From: Bryum argenteum
Taxonomy: Eukaryota; Streptophyta; Bryopsida; Bryales; Bryaceae
Length of the DNA: 64,000 bases
Assembly: GCA_037043015.1 (NCBI GenBank)
Contig: CM073324.1
Location: 1,791,413 to 1,855,412, forward strand
Reading direction: 5' to 3'
Part shown: positions 1 through 11,170 of the stretch, piece after piece
How the letters are laid out: each line of letters opens with the position of its first letter
Numbering within the stretch: the first letter of the stretch is position 1
The notes under the pieces: generated by a model
What the model was told of the DNA's origin: nothing
The model's database searches: none
Seen by the model: only the letters and a program-made list of their open reading frames with translations
Position numbers and translations under genes: made by a program

Positions 1-735
1 ATCCAAACATTCCCTCATTAAAGCCGGGATTTGGAGTATCCCGGATATAGTGAGGAATGTTTGGATTTCCAATGATTGGATTGACCATCATTCCACTCCT
101 CTTCCACTTCCTCCCCTTCTCTCCTCTTCCCTCCCCACTCCTCCCTTTCTTCTTTCTCCTCCCCCTCACCCGCCCCCTCATCCTCACCCGCCCCTCATCC
201 TCACCCGCCCCTCATCCTCACCCCCTCACACCACCCCCTCACCCCACCCCCCCACCCCACCCCCCCCCCCTCATCCTCACCCCCTCACACTCACTCCCCT
301 CATTCCCCTTACCATCTCCTCCCCCTACCCCCTTGGTACCCGCCCTACCCCCATGGTACCCGCCCCTACCCCCATGGTACCCGCACACCCCCCCGTAATC
401 CGCCCCTCCTCTCTCACCCACCCCACGTAGTTTTTTGAAAAAAATTTGCCTTCTCTCTCACCAATCTTGTGTTTTGCAAACAAGCATCATTAATGGGATA
501 AACAAATCCAAACATTCCTCATTAAAGCCGGGATTTGGAGTATCCCGGATATAGTGAGGGAATGTTTGGATTTCCAATGATTGGATTGACCATCATTCTA
601 CTCCTCTTCCACTTCCTCCCCTTCTCTCCTCTTCCCTCCCCACTCCTCCTTTCTTCTTTTCTCCTCCCCTCTCCACCCCCTTACCCACCCCCCTAACCCC
701 TCCCTCCTCCTCACTTCCCTCTCCCCCTCACTTTG
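1..735 (+). repeat. Hairpin/C-rich satellite, two units (left block)
   Basis: Two units of about 500 bp, the second cut near 735. Each has a ~68-bp palindrome (1-67 and 505-572) whose outer arms are AATCCAAACATTCCCTCA and its reverse complement and whose inner arms are CCGGGAT/ATCCCGG. The palindrome is followed by a long pyrimidine-rich tract and a spacer (about 425-500) with no coding look. The same unit recurs in inverted orientation at 18.6-21.1 kb. Proline-rich reading frames across it are artefacts of the C-tract. Confidence 0.9.
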
Positions 736-1327
736 GATTGACATCCGCTACCGGTATGTTTATTTTTTTATTGTCCTATCATGTTTATAAGAAATTTATT
801 AATTATTACAAGATTTAAAATAATTTTTTCTCCCACTTAACTATTTATCAAGCTAACCATACAATGACACCATGATAATTAGCATTCACATGATCATATG
901 ATTATAAACACATGCATAGAGTGTGCCAACAAGTTTGCAAAAGAAAAGCATATGTATTTCAAAAGAGTGTTTAACGATATAGAAAAAGAGAAGTATATCT
1001 TGGTTGCTACATTAGAAAATCGACAATTAGTTCTCGTCCATTCTTTGCCTTTTGCTTGGGGCGGCGTCGGCATCATTCGTACCCTCCGGCAAATCTTCAC
1101 CCCGCCAATCGAAGTCTACGAATGGCGATCGAGTCCTCCTCGCAGCCCGTCTTCTTCAAGAATATCCCTCGGGAATTGCGATTGTTGCATGGCTCAAGCA
1201 TGCGTCCGGTTTGGGGACTATGTTGTTCCATCGTAAAATCAATGCTTCGGTGGTGTAAAAGGTCTCCCGGTCGGATTCATCCGTTGCCCAATTCATCTCG
1301 TAATCGCGGTCGGAACGCTCTTCCGAT
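736..1327. other. Intergenic, no gene seen
   Basis: AT-rich from 736 to about 1000, then mixed composition leading into the 3' end of the minus-strand pseudogene. Short plus-strand frames here have no recognisable domain. Confidence 0.5.
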
Positions 1328-3421
1328 TTAATACATCATTCCATCGGACTTCCATTTTAGCCCTTCGGATGAATCCCAAATCGAAACTCCTTGTGCGCTT
1401 TGTCCCAATACCCGTTGTAAACCTGGTAGAAGAAGTTTCGCTTGCCATTGGCATTTGAGACATTTGATGGAATTAAATGATGGCAGGCCCTCGTAATTGC
1501 CTCCGGATCCCTTTCGGGCCGAATTCGGGGCGGCCAATCGCTTCTCTATAGAAGTTAGAGACAATTTCCAACTCCATACCAAGTCTTCTCCCATTTCCCT
1601 TTGTGTTTAGGGGCATTGGTTTCATTATACTCCCAATGCGGTGGCATGTAATCCTCTAATCCAAAAAGATTGTACAAGCGCTCGTGGAAGGGAGATTTAC
1701 ATAGCGGACATCGTCGTCGAACAACCATGAAGCCAATCGAGACAAATCGGATGAAACACGTGGCGGCAAGTGCCTACAAAATCCTCCTTCCAGGTCCAAA
1801 TGGGTTGCAACACATCGCACAATTTTCACCATCCGTCACGAACGTTCTTTGGTGTTGGCCACAAATTTGCTTTCTTGATGTCCATCGTGTTTTCAAAATC
1901 CCACTCGTGACCGGGCCCGGTCAATTGTTCCATCCGGTTTTTTGGCAATTCGTCCAGGAAACATCTCGTCTACAATTGCCCATGATGTCAAACCAAATAC
2001 CCGCTCTTGGTTATGATCCTTCCATGTCCTATCAATCTTCCTCAACTCCTCGGCTATTTTGGTCACCCTTGGCGACGGATAAAATGCATGTCAACTTCCC
2101 TTGGTAGTATTGCTCACCCATCCGATTCATTCGACTCTTCAAGACCTCATTATCTCGTCGAACATCTACCAAATCAACTTCAAGGGGTGTTGAGACAAGC
2201 CTAATACCTCATTATCACGGTCGAACATCTACCAAATCAACTTCAAGGGGTGTTGCGGGCGAGCCTAATCCTTCGTTGAAATCGCATTATCGAATGCCAA
2301 GGAGTCAAGCACACTTCCTATGACCAATCCGTTCGGACTAGTTAATGTACTAGGTCGTGTTTGTGATGTAGAAGCCCCCTTCCTTTTGCCATGGCCCCCT
2401 CAAGCTCCATGATACGTCTTTGCTTGGATGAGATTTCGTCGCTAGCTCTCCGCATGTCCTCTTTTAGCCGTTGATTCTCTTCCTTCAAGCGTTGATTTTA
2501 CGCCATCAATTGTCGAATCGGCCTTCTCTTGTATCAAAATGCTCCATCTCGACAGACAAATCTACGGTGGAATTTCATCCGCACGCCCACCACAACAACC
2601 TCCACTTCTTGGGGTTCAATGTTTCCCCAATCGCATGAACCATCTCCACATCTACTATGTTGGGAAGTAGCCGCACCGGAATCGGTTGTCTTACTTGGGC
2701 CAATGAAGCCATGGGCATAGGCTCTAATGATCGAGCTAGCCTCTTTCGCTTATTCCTTTCCATCGTTTTGCGTCGAGATAAAACTATCTCGTGGGAGCCA
2801 TCGAGTCGGAATCAAGCGGGAGTCGACATATGGTTATGGGGTCTATTTCCGTGAGGTCCGCTTGGTGTGGGAAACCACCGGGATCCTCACGCCCAAGTTC
2901 CAAAGCCAGGAAACCATTTTGTACTCGTGGTGCTCGAGCCTTGCCTTCTAAACCCTTCACAGAGACCAATCGAACCTCTTCTTTAAAATGATCTCCACAT
3001 GAACGCGCGCACTAAATATAACCCGACCTGGTTCTTGTTTGGTAACTTCGTGGTGTAAAGGAGTTGGTAAATTTGAAGACATCGGGAAAGGAACTCCGGG
3101 TTGGTGCGAGAGCGCAAATTGGCCTTGTTGCTTCTCAAGTGTAAAACATGGCGTCAGCCGGAAGGATTTGTCGATGTGGCACCACTCAATGTATTGCTTT
3201 GCATGGTCAAAATCCCATGGGTCGACTACATCTTTGACCTCCAATGCCAATTTTAACGGATTATTTAACACATGAAGACGGGCCCATTCTTTGCTTTTTC
3301 CTTGTCGCACTCGTTCTTTGTCTTTTTCTTCCTTGCGGATCGCTTTGGTGTCGCCATCGTTGTAGAAAAAAATTTCAAAATCTCCTCCAAATGTGCTCAA
3401 ACGCCCTTCCCCGATCCCCAA
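1328..3421 (-). pseudogene. Decayed coiled-coil plus RING-H2 protein gene
   Basis: Read from 3421 downward. The best open block (3421-2957, 154 codons) begins MGIGEGRLSTFGGD and has no known domain. About 2560-2400 encodes a heptad-like coiled coil (QRLKEENQRLKEDMRRA) with an in-frame stop just before it. About 1830-1700 encodes the elements of a RING-H2 finger: C-x2-C (CAMC), then C-R-H-x2-H-x2-C followed by W, then CPLC. These lie in different reading frames, separated by single-base shifts. RING-H2 proteins are usually E3 ubiquitin ligases; here the gene cannot make one without frame repair. Introns could explain some but not all shifts, because the RING pieces are only a few bases apart. 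Host gene or transposon gene cannot be decided. Confidence 0.55.
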
Positions 3422-3539
3422 TCCAACCTCACAAAGAGAAGTGGATCTTGAGAGCTAGAAAGGGCGGGTTACAATGGGGAGTCCGCCTCTTATATAGTGG
3501 TTGGACCCCCAACCGACCCTAGCACCAAGCGGGCGGATT

Positions 3540-4060
3540 CCCAAGGCGGGGCGTGGGGGGAAGGGGGAGAAAGGGGGGGAGGGAGGGGGGGGGGAGGGGG
3601 GGGGAGGGGGGGGGGGGGGAGGGGAGGGGGGGGGGGGGGGAGGGGGGGGGGAGGGCGGGAGGGGGAGGAGAGGAGGGGGCGGGGAGGAGGAGGCGGGGGG
3701 GGGGGGCGGGGGGGGAGGGAGGGGGGGGGGGGGGGGGGGAGGCGGGGGGGGGGGGGGGCGGGGAGGAGGGGGGGGGTGGGGGAAGGGGAGGTTAGGGGTT
3801 GGGGGGTTAGGGGTTGGGGTTGGGGGGTTAGAGGGGGTTTAGAGGGTAAGGGGGTTTTTTTTTTTTAATTTTTTTAATTTTTTTTTAAAGATTTTTAAAA
3901 TATTTTTAGGGGCGGGGGGGGGGAGGTTAGGGGCGGGAGTAGAGGGGTAGGGGCAAGGTAGAGGGGTTAGGAGAGGGGTTAAGGGGGTAAGGGGGGTTAG
4001 GGGGTTAGTGGCGTTCTTTATTTTTATTTTTTTAATTTTTACTTTTTTTTTTTCTTTTTG
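3540..4060. repeat. G-rich low-complexity tract
   Basis: Runs of G interrupted by single A or C (3540-3780), grading into GGGGTTAGGGG-type repeats and T-rich stretches up to 4060. The G-runs meet the base-composition rule for G-quadruplexes. Glycine-rich reading frames in it are not genes. Confidence 0.9.
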
Positions 4061-4444
4061 TTTAATTTTTAAAAAATATTTTTTGATTTTCTAAATATTT
4101 TTTTCGTGGTATTTACAAACCGATTCATGCATAGGTTGAGTGGTATTTGGCAAGGTATGGAACCAATAAATATGTGCACCCAACTCAAAACAATGCAATT
4201 AAATATGTCATACGAAGATGTACAAATGCATCGAATAAGAGAAGTTTCTTTGCGTATATTATATGTATGTGCACAATTGGAAGTACATATAGTATTGTAA
4301 TTATCCATGCAATCCTTCTACATACAATAGGCACACGCTAACTTTGGGGACCGCTAAACTAAATAGCTGAAGTACGGAAACAACACATGGGCATGGTCCA
4401 ATTAAATGGATACTTTTCCAAGGCCTCTTTAACATCGGACACGG
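4061..4444. other. AT-rich spacer, no gene seen
   Basis: AT-rich, short frames on both strands only. It lies downstream of the minus-strand kinase-like pseudogene and may include its 3' flank. Confidence 0.5.
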
Positions 4445-6076
4445 TCAACCTTTTGGACACATCTCAGGTCCGGAGGCCTTTAATTTGAACGTGAGGTACT
4501 CGTGATTCATGGCGCGGTCTATGCGGTGTGGCAAAAAGTACTTCATATCGTACTCTTCTTGCCAAATGTGTTGCGCTAACCACCCGGCGGAGAATGCATC
4601 GGCTGCCTTGGAATATATGTGTTTGCATTCCATAACCTCAAGGGGATTGTCAGAACCGCGTGGACCATACAAAAACCATGATTCCGGTGCCACCCATTTT
4701 CGCCATTTGCGTTCTTCATCCAACTTCTCTTGCTTCGCAAATCCATACTTGGATGGCGCTTGTTCCACCACTCGACTTGAAATCCCCCAATCACAAAGCC
4801 CGATGTAAACCGTATCTGGTTTCCAATCATCGAAATGCAATAGAACATTGGTTGGAGTAATGTCGTTGTGGAGATAATTGTGTTCATGACACTTTTCCAC
4901 AATGACAAGCAACGACAATGCCAAGTCAAGTCGTCGTTTACGGAATGTTACAACCCAACGTAGTTGTCTATCGGATAACCCTGAGTTTCGCTCTTTTGGA
5001 ATGTCGTCGTATTCCAAGTGATTTGGGATTTTTTGATTGATATGGATGTCAAAATCTTTGAAGCTACCTCCGTTCCACCATAGCGAAAATCCATCCATTG
5101 TTTTAGGATGCAAGTACGATAGTCTGATGATTCCCAGGGTGCTTTACTGGACATCCACCCGCCTCATTTACGATTGCCATCCGCTTCTCCCTCTCGTTCT
5201 TCACGTTCGTCAATTGTTTACGCGCGAATGGAATCCAACTAGGAATATGTTGAAGTTTTGTAAGCACCACCTTAGTAACCTTCCCATATCCACCTTGGAT
5301 ACGTTGTCCTGGCATAGATACCACGGTAACGGTTGATTCTAGCCACTTGAAAGTTCCACTGTTGCAATGAGACATAAGAACATCCTCGGCTTTTAATTTC
5401 CATCTCTCATTCCTCTTCCCACGAGCTTTCGAAAAGGTTTGACCAAAACTTTTCACTAAATCTAGCTTTGGAACTAGTTCGTCATCTTCAATTGTCCATT
5501 TGCTCTTGTCTGTCAATTTCTTCCCCGAAATATACGTCCATGCGTCTACGGTGTTGGTAGTCAATTCTACCACTCTGAGGTCCAACCATGCACCGTGGTC
5601 GTAGAAGTTGGTCCAATCACAAAGTTTGTAATTGTTTTCAAAACAACGCTCCGGTATTGGTGAAGATCGTGACACAAATTGTGAAACCCTTCCTCATTCG
5701 CCCCAAGGTAAGACCTATGCAAATCGCCATAGTTCGTATCTCATAGAAATGTATACCACTCCGTCGAGCAAATTCGAGATACTCCTCGGTTGGCATAAGT
5801 GGTGTCTCTTCCTCCCGTAGCAAGATCGAATTGTTCTTTTTGACCCTTTACTTTTTTTTTTTTTTTTTCCTTTCTTTTCCGTGATCCCGATGAAGAAGGG
5901 TTTGTAGATTCTGTCTCCTTTGGAATTTCCTCTATTTCTTCACGACGGTCAAGGGGGTTTCCAAATCTTGATTTCCGTGTCGCATCTGGAACCTTGGCTC
6001 CCTTCACCCTCCATTTCGAATCTGAGAAAAAAACGGCGAAAAACTCCTCCCTCGTCTTTGAAAAACACCCCACCAA
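4445..6076 (-). pseudogene. Protein-kinase-like gene, frame-broken
   Basis: Read from 6076 downward. The N-terminal block (6076-5741) is Ser/Lys-rich. The next blocks (5823-5638 and 5675-5103) hold the N-lobe: a glycine loop GGYGKV (residues 128-133 of the 5675-5103 frame) and a candidate lysine in ARKQ (K153). The last frame (5113-4445, 222 codons) holds the C-lobe: LHNDITPTN, with D84 as catalytic base and N89 in place; CDWG instead of DFG (D108); and APE at 142-144. HND for HRD and DWG for DFG are unusual but keep the acidic residues. The blocks need at least two frame changes, near 5105-5113 and 5640-5760, with no room for a normal intron at the first. The ancestor was probably an active or divergent kinase; its substrate is unknown. 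Confidence 0.65.
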
Positions 6077-6199
6077 GTGCCCACACTAACTCAATGAAGA
6101 AGTAGTGCTTGGCAACTAGTGGAGTGAGGTGAAGAATGAATCAACTTGGCTTTTATAGGGAGGGGAGTGGAGGCACTTGGAGTGTGGTAAAGGAAAAGA

Positions 6200-6345
6200 A
6201 GGGTGGGCCCAACCCGCCTCCCCCCCTCCCCCCCCCGCTGGCCCCCCCCCCTCCCCGCCCCCCTCCCCGCCCCGCCCCCCCTCCCCGCCCGCCCCCCCCC
6301 CGCCCCTGCCCCCCCCCCCCCCCGCCCCCCCCCCGCCCCTAACCC
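6200..6345. repeat. C-rich tract
   Basis: Almost pure C with occasional G, T or A. It precedes the inverted-repeat module at 6338-6554, as the G-rich tract does in mirror orientation near 18.6 kb. Confidence 0.9.
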
Positions 6346-6554
6346 CTTTCACCCGCCCGCCTGTCCTCAGCCTACGTGGCGCATACGTGGCGGCCAAGTG
6401 GCTTGGTTTTTACCCAAACCCTTGCCACGTCCTCGTTTTTTTACCTAAATTAAAGTCAACAGAGGTTTGACCGTATCGGGCGAGCGAGAGCTCTATCGGA
6501 CGGACAAGGCGGACGGACGGGCGGGCGGGGTGCCCGCCCGGTATGACAACCTTG
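6338..6554 (+). repeat. Left copy of a ~217-bp inverted dispersed repeat
   Basis: Nearly identical, in inverse orientation, to 18379-18610, with about one substitution and small indels. It contains TACGTGGCGCATACGTGGCG and then ends in the 92-bp MITE-like module. Sequence right of 6554 is unrelated to that left of 18379, so 6554 is a true repeat boundary. Confidence 0.85.
6463..6554 (+). mobile_element. 92-bp MITE-like module, copy 1
   Basis: Its two ends form an imperfect inverted repeat: AGGTTTGACCGTATCGGGCG on the left, and the reverse complement of CAAGGTTGTCATACCGGGCG on the right. Inside is a strong hairpin, CGGGCGGG-GTG-CCCGCCCG. Three copies in the window are all exactly 92 bp (also 18379-18470 and 22708-22799). 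No clear target duplication was found. Short elements that open with CAAGGTTGTC are common in plant genomes (established), but I cannot assign a superfamily. Confidence 0.6.
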
Positions 6555-8065
6555 GAAAAAGGGGACATCGGAGTTTCTGTTCAAAAGGCAGCTCATGAAA
6601 CAAAAGATTGGGATACGCAAGTCATGGACATCATCAACCACATCAGAAAGGTATTATATCTTTAATCTTTTCTCACATTCTTTTATTGGTGAATTTTTCA
6701 TTAGAGCACATCGCTTACGACATGTCTAACTTCTTATGATGTTTAAAGATTGGCAAGGACAGGAAGTACCCGTGTAAGGAGATGGGTACGAAACACCCGC
6801 ATCCCGGCATTGATCTCCTCTACGCAGACGTTCCTGAGAACTTACCCGTGCCTGACGTTTCGCCCGTCGAAATCCCTTCATGGAACAAGCGAGAGAAAAG
6901 CTACTTCGAGAGTGTGTTCTTTTTTGCTTTCTACAACTTGACAGATGAGGGTGCGATACTTGTTATGCACCCCAAGGACCGCCGAGTCGAGAAAGCTCTA
7001 GATGCCGAGTCAAAGGCTTTCGAATTCCGAATGGTGCGAGATTGGTGGGGATATAATCCCATGCCAATGGCCTCAACGAACCCCCACGTGAAAACGGTAT
7101 GGACTTCATACTGCATTCAAATTATCATTCAAAATTATTTACGTAGTTTTTAAATCACCCTCATGTATTGAATTTTGCAGACACACAACTTCCACATTAA
7201 GGTCTTTGTTCGGAAGTCATTTGCCACGAGATTCTCCATAAGGCAGGTTGCGAAAGAGTACGCTGGTGTACCTATTCTTCCCGACGAAGAGGACCATGTT
7301 TTCAATTTTGCGAGCAAGGACTCCATTCGTAAGAAGGAAGATGGTACTCCGTGGCGTGGCTCGCGAGAGAAGGATCCCTCTTTCATCCAGTGTTTTATTG
7401 ATTCTCTCACAGACGAGCGGGGAATCGTTTTTGACTGGAGCCCTAGTACAGGTTAGTTGTTGCTAATACCAACTCTCAATCAACTTATTCAATACTGTCG
7501 TTTTGATGTTCGTTGCTGATATGTAGGTGCGTCCGTGATTGCCTGCGCGCGATCGAACCGTCATCTCATTGCCGTTGAAGCTGATGAAGATATATTTGAC
7601 GGACTTTTATCGCATACGTGGATGGTACCGCTTTTGAGGAAGAAAGCGGCGATTCGGGTCCAGTTTATGACTATGACAGTGACACTTCTGAACCGCTTCA
7701 GAAGAAGCTACGCCCAACATTTTGTGCGTACTTATCTCTCATTTTAGGACTCCCCCCCCCCCACTTCTATTGTCACCTTCAATTGGTAGAAATTTATTGG
7801 TATTGACTTTTTGTGTACTTTTAGGATCGCAGGTTCAAATCGACGCTTGATTGGCGGCGGAAGTCTCTACAGCAGTCCTCCGCAAACTTTCACCCTTCCA
7901 ACTTATGCGGAGCAGATAGCTCAAGAATTTGTGGCTGCCCCTTCTCCCGTCTTATCGGACAGTAGTAGACGTCAACGCTTTAGCTCGAGAGTGCTTGCAT
8001 TTATAGACGATGAGGCTGATCAGTGTGACCAACACTTTAATGGTCGTTCACCATCAGCTTACTAG
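6555..8065 (+). CDS. DNA methyltransferase-like gene, five exons, 5'-truncated
   Basis: Exons inferred from frame and splice sites: ~6555-6650 (no start codon), 6749-7096, 7181-7451, 7527-~7735 and ~7825-8065 (stop TAG). The first three introns are about 75-98 bp, begin GT and end AG; the last is less certain. Exon 2 carries YADVPEN, where class-I amino-methyltransferases of the MT-A70 or N4/N6 type have a DPPW-like motif IV. Exons 3-4 join to DWSPSTGASVIACA followed by LIAVEADEDIF, which fits the AdoMet-binding motif I (D-x-GxG-like) and the acidic residue after it. The substituted PP/W suggests weak or lost catalysis, or a different substrate. A one-base shift occurs in exon 4 near 7610, before an acidic tail. 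The 5' end is cut exactly at the MITE module. Methyltransferase identity is inference from motifs. Confidence 0.5.
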
Positions 8066-8160
8066 GTGTTTTTATTTTCATAGTTTTGGTTTGGACCATG
8101 TAGGGTCATATATCTATAGTTGGCCTACGACATTGGTCATACGTGTGGTTTTGCTATACT

Positions 8161-8163
<3 letters not shown>

Positions 8164-8203
<40 letters not shown>
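8164..8203. repeat. (TA)n microsatellite
   Basis: About 20 uninterrupted TA units, directly downstream of the methyltransferase-like gene. Confidence 0.95.
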
Positions 8204-8206
<3 letters not shown>

Positions 8207-9005
8207 GTTTACTTATTACTTATCAACGTTTTACAATTCCTTAATTCATGTAAATGTTATACTTTTAAACTAAAAGTTTCAAAACGTTTCTTTATTTTCA
8301 ATTGGAATTTTTTGAATCTTGCCAATGATGGTAGGGGTTCTAGTCCAGTATTTGTATAGCTCAGGATAGCTGCTTTAGGACGCAGTGCAACGCTCAAACG
8401 AGGCCGAGGAGAATCGAACTCGGACCACTACAATGCCACATGAAATCGTGAATGTCTTTCTGTTCACCTTTCAAGGAGACACAAAAAGACGACCTGTAGT
8501 TATAAATTTCAGATTATATAAACTGAAGCATTTACATATATTTCTAACATGTCTAATAGAAAATTGATGACGTCAGCCCTAATTAGTCTCGAAATCTTAA
8601 AATCGATAAATGAAAATTATTGATTACCTAAAGAGCCATCCCAAATCCAAGTTTATATTTTGTATTTCATTTAAATTGAATTGGTTACACATGTCGATGT
8701 CACCTTTTATTTAATTGACTTCTATTTAAATTTGCAAATGTCGATTAATTATGAAATATTGTAGGACCCCATTACCATATATAAAAATGGATAAAGGACC
8801 TATGTCCACGGGTTTGGGTACTTTTTATGCCTTAAAATAACTATTTCAAAATTTCGGAACCACCGATTCCATGGTAATAGGGCCATTAACTTTTAAATTT
8901 TTTTCTTCTTACCGCTCAAACTTTACCGCTCACCGCTCAACGCTCACACCGGTGGTTTCCCCAGTCTATCTTGTGTGAAATTCTCTTGCGATTCCAAAAA
9001 TGTAA
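8204..9005. other. AT-rich spacer, no gene seen
   Basis: No supported reading frame. Minus-strand positions near 8412-8422 resemble a polymerase III B box (GAGTTCGATTC), but no tRNA fold forms around it. Confidence 0.5.
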
Positions 9006-9394
9006 GTTGCGCCTTCCAGTTCGTCACCATTCGATTTCTAGAGCCTTCTGTTCTTGCGCTGTTTTGCGCGCTGCGGCGAACTCCCGTTCGGCCCCTGGTC
9101 CGTCCCGTCCGGCTCCTGCTCCGTTTCGTCCGGCCCCTGGTCCGTCCCGTCCGGCCTTCCGTATTGCGCGTTTTTGGGGCAATCCAATTCCACCACGTTG
9201 TAGCCTATGTCGAGCCAATTCCGAAACCGTAAAACACGTTGTGATCGGACTCAAAACGGAGGAGATATGGACGGATGAAGTTTAGGATTCCGGAACTTCA
9301 TCCGCCGATATCGCATGCGGTTTAGGTCCAAATCGCAATTTTTTTGAGCCTATCTTGACTGAAATTTTGCGCTGAATCCGTGTCGCGTAATTCA
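9006..9394. repeat. Dispersed repeat, related to 55.3-57.4 kb
   Basis: Contains CGTCC-rich minirepeats (GGCCCCTGGTCCGTCCCGTCC) at 9090-9150 and a hairpin, GGATGAAGTT..AACTTCATCC, at 9272-9305. The stretch CACCACGTTGTAGCCTATGT is echoed near 55395-55415. The hairpin is the core of the 12.9-15.1 kb satellite. Confidence 0.6.
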
Positions 9395-9670
9395 TCACCA
9401 GTCGAGTTCTACGGGCCTCCGGGGAAATCCGTTTTTTGACCTAAAACGGAGAACTTCCGTCCGGCCCCTACTCCGTCCCGTCCGGCCCCTGGTCCGTCCC
9501 GTTTGGCTCCTGCTCCGTTTTGTCCGGCCTTTCGATGGGTACACCATCACACCACTTCTTGTAAGGGGTAACACCGGTAAACTTGAGGTAGTTTTTGAAT
9601 CCTGGCGCTGTATACTACAGCGTGGTCTTGATTTTTTTGCGTGATCGAGAGATCCTCTATGCGACCACAT
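9395..9670 (-). repeat. ~270-bp dispersed repeat, inverted copy at 56.2 kb
   Basis: About 95% identical in reverse orientation to 56215-56480. Both keep an open frame of about 90 codons rich in Arg/Ser/Thr (GRTKRSRSQTG), but no domain is recognisable and the arginine repeats come from CGTCC minirepeats, so I do not call it a gene. Confidence 0.75.
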
Positions 9671-11170
9671 ATGGACGGTTACACCATGACTCCTCTTTGT
9701 GACGGGGTGACACCGGTATTACAACACCTCTGGAAATGCATGTGCAGGGTTTCCGTGGAAGAATGGTTTCAGGCATCCAGAGGTGGACGGGTACACCGCG
9801 ACACCTCTTTGTGACGGGGTGACACCGGTGTCACTGCTCTTGTCGGAATGCATGTCCAGGGATTCTCTAGAAGTATGGGTTCACGCGTTCACGGGCGGAT
9901 GGGTACACCGTGACACCTTTTTATGATGGGGTGACATCGGTGTCAGTATAGGTAGAAGTTAATGTAATGTGCCACATTCCGGGGTCTACACCATGACACC
10001 ACTTTGTGAGGGGATGACACCGGTGTAACTGCTCCCATTGGAACGCATGTGCAGGGTTTCCGTGGGAGAATGGTTTTCAGAGGCGGATGGGTACAACGTG
10101 ACACCTTTTTATGATGGGGTGACACCGGTGTCACTATAGGTAGAAGCTACTGTAATGCGCCGCATTCCGGGGTCTACACCATGACACCTCTTTGTGAGGG
10201 GATAACACCGGTGTAATTGCTCCCGTGGGAATGCACGTTCGTGTTTTCCCTGGAGGAAATGCTTTCATCCATTTTCCACGAGGATGGGTACTCCGTGACA
10301 CCTCTTTGTGACGGGGTGACACCGGTGTCATTGCTTTGGTAGGAACGCATTTCCAGGGTTTCCGTGGGAGAATAGTTTTAGGCATTCACAAGTGGATAGG
10401 TTCACCGTGACACCTCTGTGTGACAGGCTAACACCGGTGTAAGTCCTTCCACAGGAATGCACGTTCGGGGTTTCCCTGGAGGAAATAAGTTCAGCCGTTT
10501 TACACGTCGAGGATGGCTACACCGTGACACCTCTTTGTGGCGGGGTGACACCTGTGTCAGGGATTGCATGGGATTGCAGGGTTCCCGTGGAGGAATGGTT
10601 TTTGGCGTTTAAATGACGATAGGAACACTGTGACACCTCTTTGTGACTGGATGACACCAGTGTGAGTGCACCCGTGGATATGCATGTGCAGGTTTTCCGT
10701 GGAAGAATGGATTGCGGCATTCAGAGGCGGACGCGTACACCGTGACACCTCTTTGTGACAAGGTGACACTGGTGTCACTGCCTCCGTGGGAACGCATTTC
10801 CAGGGTTTCTTTCTAAGAATGGATTCTTTTTTGAGCGGGTGACACCGGTGTAACTCCCCCCGTATGAATGCACATCTAGTGTATCCCCGCATGGATGCGG
10901 TTTTTGTAATTTTTATTGGGATGGGTACACCGTCACACCTCTTTGTGACGGGGTGACACCGGTGTCACTGCCTCCGTGGGAACATATTTCCAGGGTTTCT
11001 TTCTAAGAATGGATTCGTTTTTTGGCGGGTGACACCGGTGTAACTCCCCCCCTTATGAATGCGCATCTAGTGTATCCCCACATGGATGCGGTTTTTGTAA
11101 TTTTTACGGGGATAGGTACACCGTGACACCTCTTTGTGACGGGGTGACACCGGTGTCACAGCACCCGTAG
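9540..11170. repeat. Tandem array of palindromic ACACCGGTGT units
   Basis: About 16 degenerate units, 80-115 bp apart, each with TACACCGTGACACCTCTTTG, a short gap and GGGGTGACACCGGTGTCAC. The core GTGACACCGGTGTCAC is a perfect 16-bp palindrome. Units are separated by a second conserved stretch (GGGTTTCCGTGGAAGAATGG and variants). Isolated relatives occur at 24690 and 55998-56040. Confidence 0.9.

Noticed and set aside
50-430. Long proline-rich frames in C-tracts (also 18463-20604, 22030-22275)
   Set aside because: They follow the simple repeat in every frame and are interrupted differently in each satellite unit.
3497-3868. Glycine-rich frames in the G-tract
   Set aside because: Open only because G-runs lack stop codons.
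6463-6554. Helitron 3' end (hairpin near terminus)
   Set aside because: Ends in CCTTG, not CTRR, and copies have inverted-repeat ends on both sides.
8395-8440. tRNA or SINE promoter (B-box-like GAGTTCGATTC, minus strand)
   Set aside because: No cloverleaf, no matching A box at the right distance, no poly-A tail.
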